DNA from: Emydura subglobosa
Lineage: Eukaryota; Chordata; Testudines; Chelidae
DNA: 64,000 nt
Assembly: GCA_007922225.1 (NCBI GenBank)
Contig: ML679962.1
Location: 34,269,563 to 34,333,562 of the forward strand
Direction of reading: 5' to 3'
In this document: one piece after another, positions 13,587 through 24,730 of the stretch
Layout: each line of letters begins with the position of its first letter
Position numbering within the stretch: position 1 is the first letter of the stretch
Translations under genes and position numbers: made by a program
The notes under the pieces: model-generated
The model's database searches: none
Seen by the model: only the letters and a program-made list of their open reading frames with translations
What the model was told of the DNA's origin: nothing

Positions 13587-13795
13587 ATGATCTATTTGTG
13601 CCCCAGTTCCTTGTCTGTAAAATGGGGATGATGATAATACTTCATTTCTTGCATCTTTTGTATTCCTGTCTTGTTTATTTGGATGGCAAGCGCTTAAGGG
13701 CAAAGGGTTGTCTATATGTACAGAACCTAGTACAATGGGACTCTTGTTTTGGTTGGAGATTCTAAGCATTATAATATTGCAAATAATAATAATAG
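13587..13795 (+). mobile_element. MIR/L2-like SINE, 3' half
   Basis: Continues the interrupted copy: 'tgccccagttccttgtctgtaaaatggggatgat' type body, then 'tgtacagaacctagtacaatggg' and an 'aataataataatag' tail. Confidence 0.65.
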
Positions 13796-13879
13796 TAGGG
13801 AAGTACACTTTTAGCTACAGAGCAAATGTATTCAATGGATTAGGACACAAATTTTAATGTTTCAATTCTTTACCACCAG

Positions 13880-13960
13880 CAGAAGCACTTTCGTTCTGTG
13901 AACTGTGGGACTCACTGCCACAGGAAGTCAAAAACTTAGCAAGATTCCAAAAAAGATTGG
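13880..13960 (+). mobile_element. CR1 LINE fragment from downstream of the RT core
   Basis: 'gaactgtgggactcactgccacaggaagt' type sequence followed by 'ttccaaaaaagattggac'. In intact CR1 this block lies 3' of the sequence found next at 13961, so this is a separate or rearranged copy. Confidence 0.55.
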
Positions 13961-14825
13961 ACAAAATGCAAAGTAATGCACATTGGAAAACATAATCCCA
14001 ATTATATATACAAAATGATGGGGTCTAAATTAGCCGTTACCACTCAAGAAAGAGATCTTGGAGTCGTGGATAGTTCTCTGAAAACATCCACTCAATGTGC
14101 AGTGGTAGTTAAAAAAGCTAACAATGTTAGGAACCATTAGGAAAGGGGTAGATAAAAAGACAGAAAATATCATAGTGCCTCTATATTCATCCATGGTATG
14201 CTCACATCTTGAATACTGGGTGCAGATCTGGTCATCCCATCTCGAAAAAGATATATATGAATTAGAAAAGGTACAGAGAAGGGCAACAAAAATTATTAAG
14301 GGTATGGAACGGCTTCTGTATGAGGAGAGATTAATAAGACTGGGACTTTTCATCTTGGAAAAGAGGCGACTGAGGGGGGAAATGAGAGAGGTCTATAAAA
14401 TGTTGACTGGTGTGGAGAAAGTGGATAAGGAAGTGTTATTTACTCCTTCACATAACTCATAGACTTAAGGGTCACCCAATGAAATTAATAGACAGCAGGC
14501 CTAAAACAAACAAAAAGAAGTGCTTCCTCACACAATGCACAGGGATGTTGTAAAGGTCAAAACTGTAACAGGGTTCAAAAAAGAACTAGTTAAGTTAATG
14601 GAGGATAGATCCATTGATGGCTGTTAGCCAGGATGGGCAGGGATGCAACACCAGGTTCTAGGTGTCTCTAGTCTCTGTTTGCCAGAAGCCGGGAGTGGAT
14701 GACAGGGGATGGATCACTTGATGGTTGCTTGTTCTTTCATTCCCTCTGAAACACCTGTCCAAAGAGCGCTTAATGGGCTAGATGGACCATTGGTCTGACC
14801 CACTATGACCATTCTTATGTTTATT
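13961..14825 (+). mobile_element. CR1 LINE 3' portion: RT C-terminus plus 3' UTR
   Basis: A 5'-truncated CR1 retrotransposon. It has the C-terminal part of the reverse transcriptase ORF, then the typical 3' UTR ('tgtttgccagaagccgggagtgg', 'gatggatcacttgatggttgc', 'gggctagatggaccattggtctgaccca') and a terminal 'attcttatgttt'. This is the longest mobile element remnant in the window. It cannot move by itself. Confidence 0.85.
14124..14462 (+). pseudogene. CR1 reverse transcriptase C-terminal remnant
   Basis: An open stretch of about 112 codons shows CR1 ORF2 C-terminal features: MLGTIRKGVDKKTENIIVPL, a HLEYWVQIWSSHLEKDIYEL segment, QRRATKIIKGMERL, and a RLGLFILEKRRLRGEM motif. The catalytic domain is absent, and the upstream part of the same ORF (14000-14123) is out of frame, so this is a dead fragment and not a host gene. 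Confidence 0.8.
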
Positions 14826-14879
14826 TATAGAGATAACAAGAATATCCAGAGATATCATACTTAATAATAACAAAAGTTT

Positions 14880-14990
14880 ACATCTTTTGCTGAGGCTTCT
14901 GGGGCTGGCCACTGTGAGAGGCATTACTGGACTAGATGGATATTGGATCTGATCCAATCTGGCAATTCCTGTGTTTCGTTATTCCATAGT
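14880..14990 (+). mobile_element. CR1 LINE 3' tail, second copy
   Basis: 'gggctggccactgtgagaggcatt', 'tggactagatggatattgg' and 'tggcaattcctgtgtttc' type sequences mark the last ~100 bases of another CR1 subfamily, lying directly after the copy ending at 14825. Confidence 0.65.
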
Positions 14991-15243
14991 TGGGCAAATT
15001 CTGAGCATCATCCAGAAACTCCCATGATTTCCAGCTCCTGGAGTTTCCTGTGGATTGTTCCATTGCAGGTGGTGGGAATCCTCTTCTACCCTCCTGTGAA
15101 GTCACTCATGGCCTGACGTCCACAGTGACTGTCTGTGGATCTCTGTCCATTTTCCGAGGGTTCTGGCGTGTGCAGAGAAACTCGGTTCCTCTGCACTGGT
15201 CATCAGCCTCAACGCCTGCCAGCATTTTTGATTTTTGAGAGGA

Positions 15244-15450
15244 AGGATGGTCCAGTGATTAGTGTGCCGATTTGGGACTGGGGAGGTCAGGGTTCATTCC
15301 TCGGCTCTGTTACCGCCTTCCTATGTGGCCTGGGGCAAGACACTTATTCTCTCTCTGCCTCAGTTCCTGCTCTGCAAAATGGGATAACAGGAGTGTTGTG
15401 AGGATAATTGAAGATGGTGAGGTGCTCAGATACTATAATAATCGGCACCA
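15244..15450 (+). mobile_element. MIR-like SINE, nearly full length
   Basis: Contains 'ggatggtccagtgatta', 'ggtcagggttcattcct', 'ctatgtggcctggggcaaga', 'ctgcctcagttcctgctctg', 'caaaatgggataa' and 'ggtgctcagatactataat', in the order expected of the element. The protein frames across it are chance. Confidence 0.75.
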
Positions 15451-16034
15451 GGTAAGTACCTTAGACAGATTCTGCTGCAAGCTAGAATTCTAGACAGCCA
15501 TAAATCAAGGCCATGGATTTGCGCTCTAATGCTTAGTGTCCCATTGAAGTGCGCTTCCTGGAAAAAGCAGACGAGACTTCACACAACTAACATCCCTGCA
15601 CAACACAACGCACAATTTCTTAAAGGTCACTCCTAGCGTAATGTTACTAACCTAGGTTAACGGTCACAACATACTTGGATATAGCCCTATATTCTATTTA
15701 CTGCTCCAAGAGCTGGTGCTAACTTTACATTAGAACCTATGACGACCCATGCAGTGCCTCTGTGTGTGACATAGCCCAAGATTCAGATGCACTGTGTCAA
15801 GTGAGCAATAGCAAATAAACACGGGGGATGTATGGATAGATGATATTGAAGAATATCAGACACAGGAGCCCAGTCCAGCTTCCAATGAAGTCAATGAGTG
15901 TTTCCATTGACTGTAATGGGAGGTGAATCAGGCCTAAATTTAGTCTGGCTAGGTTCACTTCCACATAGACTAAAACCAGCTGTTTCAAATAGATTTAGAC
16001 GTAGAGAAATTTAAGGGTATAAACTGGCCATGAG
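15451..16034. other. Non-coding DNA with a dispersed repeat piece
   Basis: A degraded 'aagtcaatgagtgtttccattgac ... ggtgaatcaggcc' palindromic fragment lies at about 15860-15935. Nothing else is recognised. Confidence 0.4.
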
Positions 16035-16235
16035 TACATTTAAACTGGAAATGTTCTAACCACCACAGGAGAGAGGTTCTGGAGCAGCCTCCCAAAAGAA
16101 GTTATCAGGACAAGAAACTTAACTGTCTTTAAGAAGGAACTGAACGGGATTATCTACTGGGATTGCATGTGACTGCAGGGGACTGGACATGATGATCCCT
16201 TCCATTCCAGGAGGACCCTACCAATCCCATGTTCC
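16035..16235 (+). mobile_element. CR1 LINE 3' end fragment
   Basis: 'agaggttctggagcagcctccc', 'gtctttaagaaggaactga' and 'ggactggacatgatgatccct' type blocks are the usual order at the 3' end of a CR1 subfamily. 5'-truncated. Confidence 0.7.
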
Positions 16236-17924
16236 TAACTATGGCACTCTTCCAAAATTCCCCTTGATACCTGGGGCTAATAATGCTTTTTGACCAGGAA
16301 GTTAAATGTCCTTTGGTTTTTATTATTGTTATCCTGGTGAAGGGCAGGGAAATAGATTTGGTGCCTGGGCTAGTAAATATTCTTGACTACATGGCAGATT
16401 ATTAGTGTACAATATAATATATGATATTCCGTGAGCAATAGCTTAGGAGATGGACTGGACACAGGACATTTTAAAATAATTGTAATGGTAGTTTAAAAGA
16501 CATTCCAAAGAGGATTAGCCTGAAAAAGGGGTTTGTTGAGCTCTGTGTATTGTGAATTGTCAGTGTTTCCTAGTGTTTTTCTAGTGACAAAACACAAATG
16601 CCAAGGTAGTACATTGGCAAAGTACAACGTGTCAGAGTAATATGTTGATAAAGGGCAACTGCAGACACTCCTTTGTTCGTGGCAGGAGTTATTTATAAGT
16701 CGGCTTTAAAAACAAACCAAAAAAGCATCTTTCAAAATGGGAACTCAGTGTAGAATTTAGTAAATCAAAGGTGGCGGTGAACTAGAGATATGAAGAGTAG
16801 ACTTAACGCTTCCCTCTCACCCCCTGAAAAATATGGATTAAAAGAGATTGCTACGTGTGCAATGGGTTGTTTTCATCATATAAATTCCTACTATTCCATG
16901 TACCAAGGGTGGGTTTTTTTTAACATGTTGCTTAGCAGCTGAGCCGCTGGTAGTATAATGTAGCAGTGAAAATCCAACGCCCAGTAGAAATGAAAGCTCT
17001 ATTTGTCATTTTGATACATTTTATTTGTAACAGTTCTGTAAAGGATGTGACAGATTAGCTGAAGGAGAGGTCTGGGGACCTACGGTAACACATGAAATTT
17101 AATTCTGAATGATTTGATGTCAGAATGCAAATGAAGCATGATCTCACATGCGTTGTCCACTGCTTTGTATATTCTTCACATCCTGCTTATTGATTGGAAA
17201 TAATGTTGCCATAGTACCAGAAACATTAATTTTCTCACTGTCTCTTCCCCTGTTTTATTGATTTCTTTCTCCCCTCCCTCAGTTCTCCTCGCTCGTTAAA
17301 TATATAAAACTGACTTAGCTCATGTACATCCACAGGTTTTGTGACAGCTCAGACTTCATTGCTACTTAGGGCTCATCTACAGTGGCAAAAAGGAGACTCA
17401 TAATTCACTGGTGGTAAAAATGTCAGAGCCCTGTTTACACTCAGCTTCCACTGTTGCTACCTCCAGAGGGGTTGTTCTGGTGGGCATGGATGGTGAAAGG
17501 CAGGTCCCATTGTTTACAGGGTGTATGCAGCCTTAGAGAGGAGTCATTTTTGTATACTCGGAAGTTCAGATCCTATTCTTTCCTAAGAGACGAGTGGCAG
17601 TTAACCATTGCATTTCACCGAGCTCACACCTGATCTCTGGTGCCTGGCTTTAGAAGTGAAGTTAGAAACAGTCTCGATACGTTGGCAGTGTCTGGCAGAT
17701 TACAGCCTCCAGAGAGGCTCCAGGAGAGAGAACACAATAGAAATGAAGTCTTCATGAAAAGAAAAAAGAAATCCCTCTTCCCCTCGTGCTTCTTAATTCC
17801 AGGAATTCTGGGTGCAAAGACGGAACAGTGCTAGAACTTTGAGCCTGGCTATTTTAGACTCCAGCAAGAGTTTAAATCCAGCTACTGAGGGTGGGAAAAA
17901 TTACTTCTCGAGTTTGCACTACTC
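16236..17924. other. Non-coding DNA, one possible non-autonomous transposon
   Basis: A stretch at about 17370-17535 starts 'agggctcatctacagtgg' and ends 'tttacagggtgtatgcagcct', similar to hAT-type 'ctacactg' termini seen in reptiles. This is a weak call. The rest looks unique. Confidence 0.35.
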
Positions 17925-18045
17925 TTTAGGAGAGAGACTTTGTCTTCACGTCTGTCTGTACAGCACATAGCTCCCGGGGCCTCTGATCCTGACTGTGGAC
18001 TTTGGATGCCCACGCAATACAAATATTGCAGAAATAATAACAACC
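17925..18045 (+). mobile_element. L2/MIR-type SINE 3' tail
   Basis: 'tgtctgtacagcacatagctcc' followed by 'ggcctctgatcctgact' and 'aaataataacaac'. This matches the tail at 39105-39335. Confidence 0.55.
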
Positions 18046-18384
18046 CATCCCACCCTTGCCTAGCTGGTTACAGGTGATTTGCAATCAAATTACTTCTTTT
18101 AACTCAGCATCCAGCTGTCAGCAGACCTGGGGGACGCTCCATTGGCGAAGTGTTTTCATATCAGCTTGTGTTTAGAGCTGATAATAGTGGAAATCAGGAG
18201 CCCTCAACTTCGGAAATTCATTCCCCTCCCAGCCTTGGTCCAAACAGCGCTCATCTGTTGAGGTTCAACAAGGCACAGTCAGTGGCTGTAGCCCAAGTGC
18301 AGTTTTTTTTCCTTATCTGCCCCTGCTAAGAGGAGCGTGACTTTTTCTTTCTCTGCTGTGGCTCTTACCATGCATGACCTAGGG

Positions 18385-18590
18385 GCTAAACCACTGCACT
18401 GGGACATGGGAGACCTGGGTTCTGTTTCCAGCTCTGCCACTGAGTGACCTTGGGCAAATCACTTCACCTGTGTGCCTCAGTTTCACTTTATATAAAATGG
18501 GGATAACAATGTTGATTCCCTTTGTAAAGTGCATATCTACTGATGAAAAGCATTTTATAAAAGCAAGGTATAATTATTCTTTTATTTGTG
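18385..18590 (+). mobile_element. MIR-like SINE, nearly full length
   Basis: Contains 'gacctgggttctgtttccag', 'ctctgccactgagtgacctt', 'gggcaaatcacttcacctg', 'tgcctcagttt', 'aaaatggggataa', then 'ctactgatgaaaagcatttt' and an 'aagcaaggtataattatt' tail. Confidence 0.8.
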
Positions 18591-20689
18591 GACATGCTGG
18601 ACTAGATATTGCTGCTTGGTTATTTAGTTTTTGGGAAAGTTGCAGATTTTACTGAACTTCTAAAATTATATTAACGGCTCATTGAGCTCTGAGGAGCACC
18701 TTAGAAAAATCGTGTTTATAAATCCAAATAAATGGAGCAGATGTTCACAGCAGTGCCCAGTGCCTGGGGAGACTTGGCTGGATTTGAATTTCATTACAAA
18801 ACAGAAACTCAGCCCAGGTACAGAGAAGGGTTTGCTGAGACTACTGACAAATCTAAGACCATTTGACAATGCTCCTGTGTCAATTCATGGTTTTGCTAGA
18901 GTTTCACATGTATGAAACTGGATCTAAAAGCCAAAGTCAGCAGTGCAAACCTGTGCGAAAGCAACCAAAGAAAAGATTCCCTCAACCTTGTTACCTGAAA
19001 CCAGCTGCATTTCAGGCACTTCTAGTCTGCATGCAGGTGAAAGAGACAGGATTCTTTATAGTAGATGCTAAAATGCACTTACAATGGCTGCAAGGCAAAG
19101 TTTTAATTCTGTAGGCCACAGCCTGAGGGGTCTTAGTAAGGTTTTCACTTAGGCAAATGTCTAAATAAATGTGAATTTTCCTAGGTGAGTACTGCCAGTT
19201 CAGTGTACTGACTTATTGGAGGGCGTATTCTGTTCTCACACTAGGAAATCACTACTTGTGTTTTGATGACAAAACCGACATAAACAATGTGACCACGTGA
19301 GCAATTGTGTTAGGGAGTTGTAACTAATATTTTTATTTGGTTTGAAACGATCCAATTTTTTAATATTTATTTTAAAAAGAGTTCTGATATGTCAAACTGA
19401 GTAGATAAAGAATCGTCAGGTGCAGAGAAAAAAAGCTGTTCTCTCGTTACAGTGCGCTGACTCTAATGCAGTGGATTTCATTTATGTCTTACGGTAAAGC
19501 TGAGAAAATGATGATGACTAAAGAGTGAATCTTTTAAATTGAATTTAGCTATTTAAGTATTACAGATCTTAACTTGCCTCACTGACTTATCTTGGTGTTT
19601 TCTTGCTCATTTTACCCGCAAAGTGCAATTAACATGATTAGTGACAGAACCAGTATAGATGTTCATCTTAGTTTGGCTTTGTGCAAAATTGATGCTGGTG
19701 TCATTTAGATGTTTTATCTAGTGGTTAGTCGGTGGTTTGCAGAAAATGTTCCCTGTGGGAATGTTACATTTACCACACGTTTCCTGTAGGTTTAATTGCA
19801 GTTAAAGATGAAAACAAACTATGAACGCTTCGCAGATCGATTGAAAGAGCACAGCAAAACATGGGGTGGAATGGGAAAAGAATAATTTTCTGACCTATCC
19901 TTAATGACATTTATTATTAATATGACTATTAACCCAGCATTAAAATATTGTAATAACAGTGGAGGCTGGAATGCTGTTGTTCTGTTTTCTCAGTGATGAA
20001 TGGTGCAGGAATTTGGAATTGTCCGGTATTCCAAAGATTGACGCATTTAACTGATTAACATTAACACAAGCACACTCCCTCTGTATCTTACTGGCAGCAA
20101 GGAGATCTTAGTTAATGGTGCTCCCAAGATCCTAGGCCGTGGGAGTTGAAGGCAGATGCACTGCGGTGAGTGGTGTTCTGTTGAGAGTCTGAGGCCAGAA
20201 ATTCGTGCATCTTTAACGTCCTCTTCTGGTCAATTCAGGTATTATTCAGCTATGAACAAATTGTCCTTCCTTCAGTTTATTTTAGAATGTTTTTCCATTG
20301 CTGAAATAGATAAAAGGCTGTTTTTCTTTTAAAATGCACTGGTTATGCAACTAGATGCAACTAGCAATCGGTTCTTAATGGTAAGCTAAACATTCACTAG
20401 CTATTCATTAGGCTGAGAGGGCAGCAGGTACTTATCTGAACTTTACAAAACTTGCTAAGCAAACTAAGGATTGACTTAATAGCTGACTCTTTGATCATAT
20501 TACTGTTGGCATAGAGGGAGCTCTATAATAACCTGTCTCTATAAGTTGACTTTTATCTTTTTCCCCATTGATTCTATAAATTAGAATCAGAGAAGTAAAA
20601 AGGCTGAAAGCTACTTCTAACGGGTCTGGGTTTTGGTCAGACAGCATCCTGGGTGAGAGAGAATTAAGTGCAGCTGGTCAGGAATTTTT
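18591..20689. other. Non-coding DNA, AT-rich, mostly unique
   Basis: No exon or clear repeat. A perfect tandem pair of the 10-mer atgcaactag occurs at 20345-20364. Confidence 0.4.
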
Positions 20690-21070
20690 CCTAGAAACTT
20701 TTGTTGCTGGAAAATGCCAGTTTGTCGCAACTGAAGCTGTCTGTTGAAATGTGCCTGTTTTGACAAAGTTTTAGTCAAGAAGGGTCCATGATGGAATTTC
20801 TGGGAAGGAAAGGGAGAGACGGAGAGAAATCTGGGATGTAGGAGACCTAGTTTCAAGTCCTTCTCTGCCTAATTTGGAACAGGGATTTGAAGCTGGGTTT
20901 CCCAGATACCCCAGAATACACAGTTGGGTGTGTAGTTGTCTCTGTGTGTCTCTCTCTCTGTTTTTCACAAACAATTTCCAAAGGTCTCATTTTTGGTTGG
21001 ATGCAGCACAAAAAAACAAATGCCAAAACCCTCAACGTTTTTCACAAAATGGAAAAATTCTTGTTTTTTA
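20690..21070. repeat. Mixed repeat block: AT-rich dispersed repeat around a MIR fragment
   Basis: 'ttttgttgctggaaaatgcc' and 'aaatggaaaaattcttg' resemble the AT-rich family at 31995-32360. Between them, 20826-20905 ('gggatgtaggagacctag' with 'tcaagtccttctctgcc') resembles the 5' body of a MIR element. Confidence 0.4.
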
Positions 21071-21770
21071 GTTTAGCCTTCAAATTAAGCATTTCCTCGC
21101 CCATCCCTGGTCTCTCTGGGCCAATCCCCTTCCCTCTCACCCCAGAAAAAATGGGGACAAGTGTAACTCCAATGGCTCCAAACCATGTTTGGCGCTTTAA
21201 GCAGCGGCTTATTTTGCCTGCTGGTTCTTATAGCTGGGCTGCCAAAAAAGGAGTTACTATTACTGTGTATCAGTTCTGTAGTCAAGTGGCTGACTACGTG
21301 AGTGCCAGTTCAAGAGCTCCACGGCACAGGCAGTATTATCAGTGCCACACGTAGCCCCCACACGTGACCTGTCTCATAACAGAATTGGGGTTTACTCTCT
21401 TTTTCCAGCCCTTATAGTGTGTCTGTCTCTTCGGCAGGCCTGCACAGACCTAAAAATAATGGAAAGTACATACCCCGGTCCATCTAGATAACACGTCACT
21501 GGCACTGAGAGAACTTGTGCTCACATGCACATACCGAAGGAATAGGGTTGCACTACCCCTCCTCCTCCACGGAGGCAAAGCCGGAGTAAACAGAAGGGAT
21601 CTGCAATGTACCCTCAAGGTTAAAAAACTCGGGCTCTACAGACCATAGAAAGAAGCACATTCTAGATTCAAGGGCCATTCATCAAGAATGCCCTACACCT
21701 AACTGTATCCATCAGTGTCAGCTCACGTGCCTCAGCCTACTTCAACTGTTGAATAAGGGGCACGACAGGC

Positions 21771-21871
21771 GACCCGATTCTCCATTCACCGTCAGGATGC
21801 TCGTATTTTACACCCACTTTGTACTGGTATAAATGAGGACACAGTGTGCTGGGCAATGGGGAATCTGACCC
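21771..21871. repeat. MITE-like element with terminal inverted repeats ('gattctccatt' family)
   Basis: The left end 'ccgattctccattcacc' and the right end 'gggcaatggggaatctgacc' are imperfect inverted repeats (about 12 of 16). The inside reads 'tttacacccactttgtactggtataaatg'. A better copy lies at 59536-59678. Confidence 0.5.
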
Positions 21872-24225
21872 ACAAGGACTGGATCCAAACCATGAAGAAC
21901 TTGTTAGGTCCAAACCAACACCTTGAATTACCCTTGGAATGGAAGTGGAAGCTGGTCAAAGGAGGAGGGAAGCTGGTGTGCTCTGTAGGTGACACACTGC
22001 TAAGCAGATGAGCAGCTGTCATCATCACTAGTAGAGGAGTTTCTGAATGATCTTCAGAGATACACCAGACACACTGCAGCCCAAGTGTGAGGAGATGCAT
22101 AGGTGGCTCTCAGTCCCCTGATCCTGGGGTTGACTGGCAACATGTTGGACTGTGCTGGCAGTGGCTTAGCATCACAACAGGAGTTTCGGTGCTGTTCGGA
22201 GATTCCTCTTGTAGGAGGGGACTTCAGATGGCTGATTAAGCTATCTTTAGAGCTTGCTTTTTGATAACAAAGCAGCTGGCACGAAGTAGTACAAAACAGC
22301 TGGGACATGCAGGAGCGTCAGATCTGGTCTGCCAGAAATGTAGAAAACCTTTCCAGATGAAAGCACAGGAAGCTTCAGTTGCAGGAGGCCCATTAAATGC
22401 CAATGTTAGAGCGGACAGACAGGGGTTTTTAATGTTGTTAGAAGGATCATTGGCAGAAAGGGTTGCAAATATTTGAGGGAAAGATCATATCTATGGGTTG
22501 CAGAAGAACACCATTGTTAACAAAACAGACACAAGACCTGAGCGGTGTAATATTAATTAATCTACTGCTGCTAATTCTGACTTTCTGTGTTATTAACATG
22601 CGGGCCCCTTCCAGCCTTTTTCTAGACATGCAAATGTCCTGTCTCAAATCTCCCTTTTAGAAGTTTGCTGATTTTTATCTTATTGTCCACTGGAAAGTTT
22701 AACCGCTATCAGTCACAAGAGCACATTTTCCGGCTAATAGACCTCAAAAATGTTTCTACTTTCCTATTAGATTTTCAGGTGCATTTGCAATGAGTGCAAT
22801 ATCCATCAGACAGCGTTTGGGGATTGAAAATGTCACCCAAGTAAAGGATTAACACACAGAAATCGACTGAGATTAACTTCTTTCTCATACAGCTGGTTGC
22901 GTTGGCTGTTGAGTAAAATACACCTGGTGCTGTTTCTCTGTCCCGTTAAACGATACCCTGCCACATTTCTTGCGAAGCTGTCAAAGGCCATGAAAGAATG
23001 TTGAGATCTCTCAAGACACAGGAAGATCGTAAACATTAAGGGCCAGTTTCTGCCTGGGCCGTATGTGGTTGTCAAGCAAGGATGGAAAGAGGAATAAAGG
23101 AAGGAGCTCTCATATTGCCAGCTATCCCACGTAAAGGCTGGGCAAAATTCCAATCCCGGAACACAGGAAATGCTTTCTCCTTACTCCCCTAGGGCTGCAT
23201 GGCACTGGGAAAGGGGGTATGACCATGTGTCTATCCCCATCGTATGTTGGCCATGATGGCATGGAGCCAGATCCCCCTTCACTCACGTCTCCTCTTTGCA
23301 CTGTCTAGCTCTTACGTCGTTCACTGTAATTCCATCTGCAGCTAACCCACAAGAAAGATTGAATTTACCTACTTCGTGGTTATTTTCAGACAATGCCGAT
23401 TAACTGAGCAGAAGGGATCTTAGGGAAGGATACATTTTCCTCGCCAAGGTGCTCCACGTCACTCTGCTGTGTGTAGCCATGTCCTCTGTAAAGGACGTTA
23501 TGGTCTAAAACTTTAACATGTCATCTGAATTAAAATGTTTTCACTAATGAATGACTTAGCCCGAAATTCAGCTGTCTGTGAAGCCTCCAAAACACTGGCG
23601 GCAAAGAAACAAAGCCTATAAAAGTTAATTGCTGTGGAGCACAGACAACCAAAATGAGGATTGGCTTTAAATGCATTAAGCAATGTAAAAATGAGACTCA
23701 CCTCTCGGTGCTTAACTCCATCATGATTTTCAACTCGAAGTATAAAATGCTATAAATCTATTTTCAGCCAGGATCTCTCTTTCACGCCCTATATCATGTT
23801 TTTCTGCTAAAATGATATGAAAGCCCAGGTTGGACAGTGGTTTCAAGTATCCAAATAATGACAGAGCCTAAGAGGATAGTATAGCAACATTTGCGGTTTG
23901 ACTGCAAAGCCATATCAATATGTTGTGGGGGCTGTTAATTTGCTATTACACTTTTTAGACAATGGCATAAATTAGTCTGTGCACAGACTCCGTAGATGGA
24001 GCCTTTCTGCTGGAATTGTGCTCCTTTTTTCGGTTTTCCAGCAATCTCTGTCTGAGAACAGTGGGTCTTTGAATTTCCATGGATTGTTAAGGCTACCATC
24101 ATCCTGTCCAACTTCCTGCATAACATCTCTCCCAGTAGTTATTATTAGTGTCTTGTAATGCCAAAAAGACTCTTTCTAAATCAGGGCTGGCATACTGTTT
24201 GCTTGGACTTAAAATTGGCAAGTTG
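21872..24225. other. Non-coding DNA, nothing recognised
   Basis: No exon, RNA gene or repeat that I can name. Open frames up to about 100 codons have no recognisable domain. Confidence 0.4.
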
Positions 24226-24345
24226 GTAGGGCCAGACCCTATGCTGATTTACACCAGCTCAGGATCTGATCCTTCATGTATACAGTATGTATATTCTGCT
24301 ATCTGTGCAGATGGTCCATTGACACTCATTGGCCACGATTAGCAG
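24226..24345. repeat. Degraded family 1 MITE-like element, one arm
   Basis: 'gggccagaccctatgctgatttacaccagctcaggatctgatcc' type sequence contains the family 1 arm core. The second arm is not clear, so this is a partial copy. Confidence 0.45.
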
Positions 24346-24384
24346 AAGTAACTAGTGATTTCGGATGCCCAGTGTGAAACGCCA

Positions 24385-24730
24385 TAAAGCAGCCTGATTT
24401 TTTCAGAAAGGGCCGAAGGCTTGTGCTCTGAAAATTGGGCCCCTTTAAAAAGTCTCAAGTGGGGCACCCAAAATCCCTAATTGTTTTTGAAAATCTTGGC
24501 CTCCTGCCACAATTGCTAAAGTGGGGATGCCAGAAGCTGAGCACTTAAGTCCATAGAAGCACAACTAATTAAGTGGCCTGACTTTCAAAAGTTCCGAGCA
24601 CTCGACAGCTCCTATCAATTTTAGAGGTCAACAGCTTTGATCATCAGGTCTCTTAGGTGCCTAAATATGGATTTAGTTGCCTAACTTTAGGCACCCACTT
24701 TTTAATAAATTTTGGCTGAAGTTTGCCACT
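24385..24730. repeat. Degraded family 2 palindromic repeat
   Basis: Motifs 'gagcacttaagtcc', 'taggtgcctaaatatgg' and 'gcctaactttaggcaccca' match the family of the element at 13113-13586. Boundaries are uncertain. Confidence 0.45.

Noticed and set aside
14124..14462. Open frame as a possible host gene
   Set aside because: Clear CR1 reverse transcriptase C-terminus followed directly by the CR1 3' UTR. Kept only as a pseudogene remnant.
20345..20364. Tandem pair of a 10-mer
   Set aside because: Two copies only. Too short to mean more than a chance slip.
20887..21354. 155-codon plus-strand frame
   Set aside because: Overlaps a MIR-like and an AT-rich repeat fragment and shows no recognisable domain.
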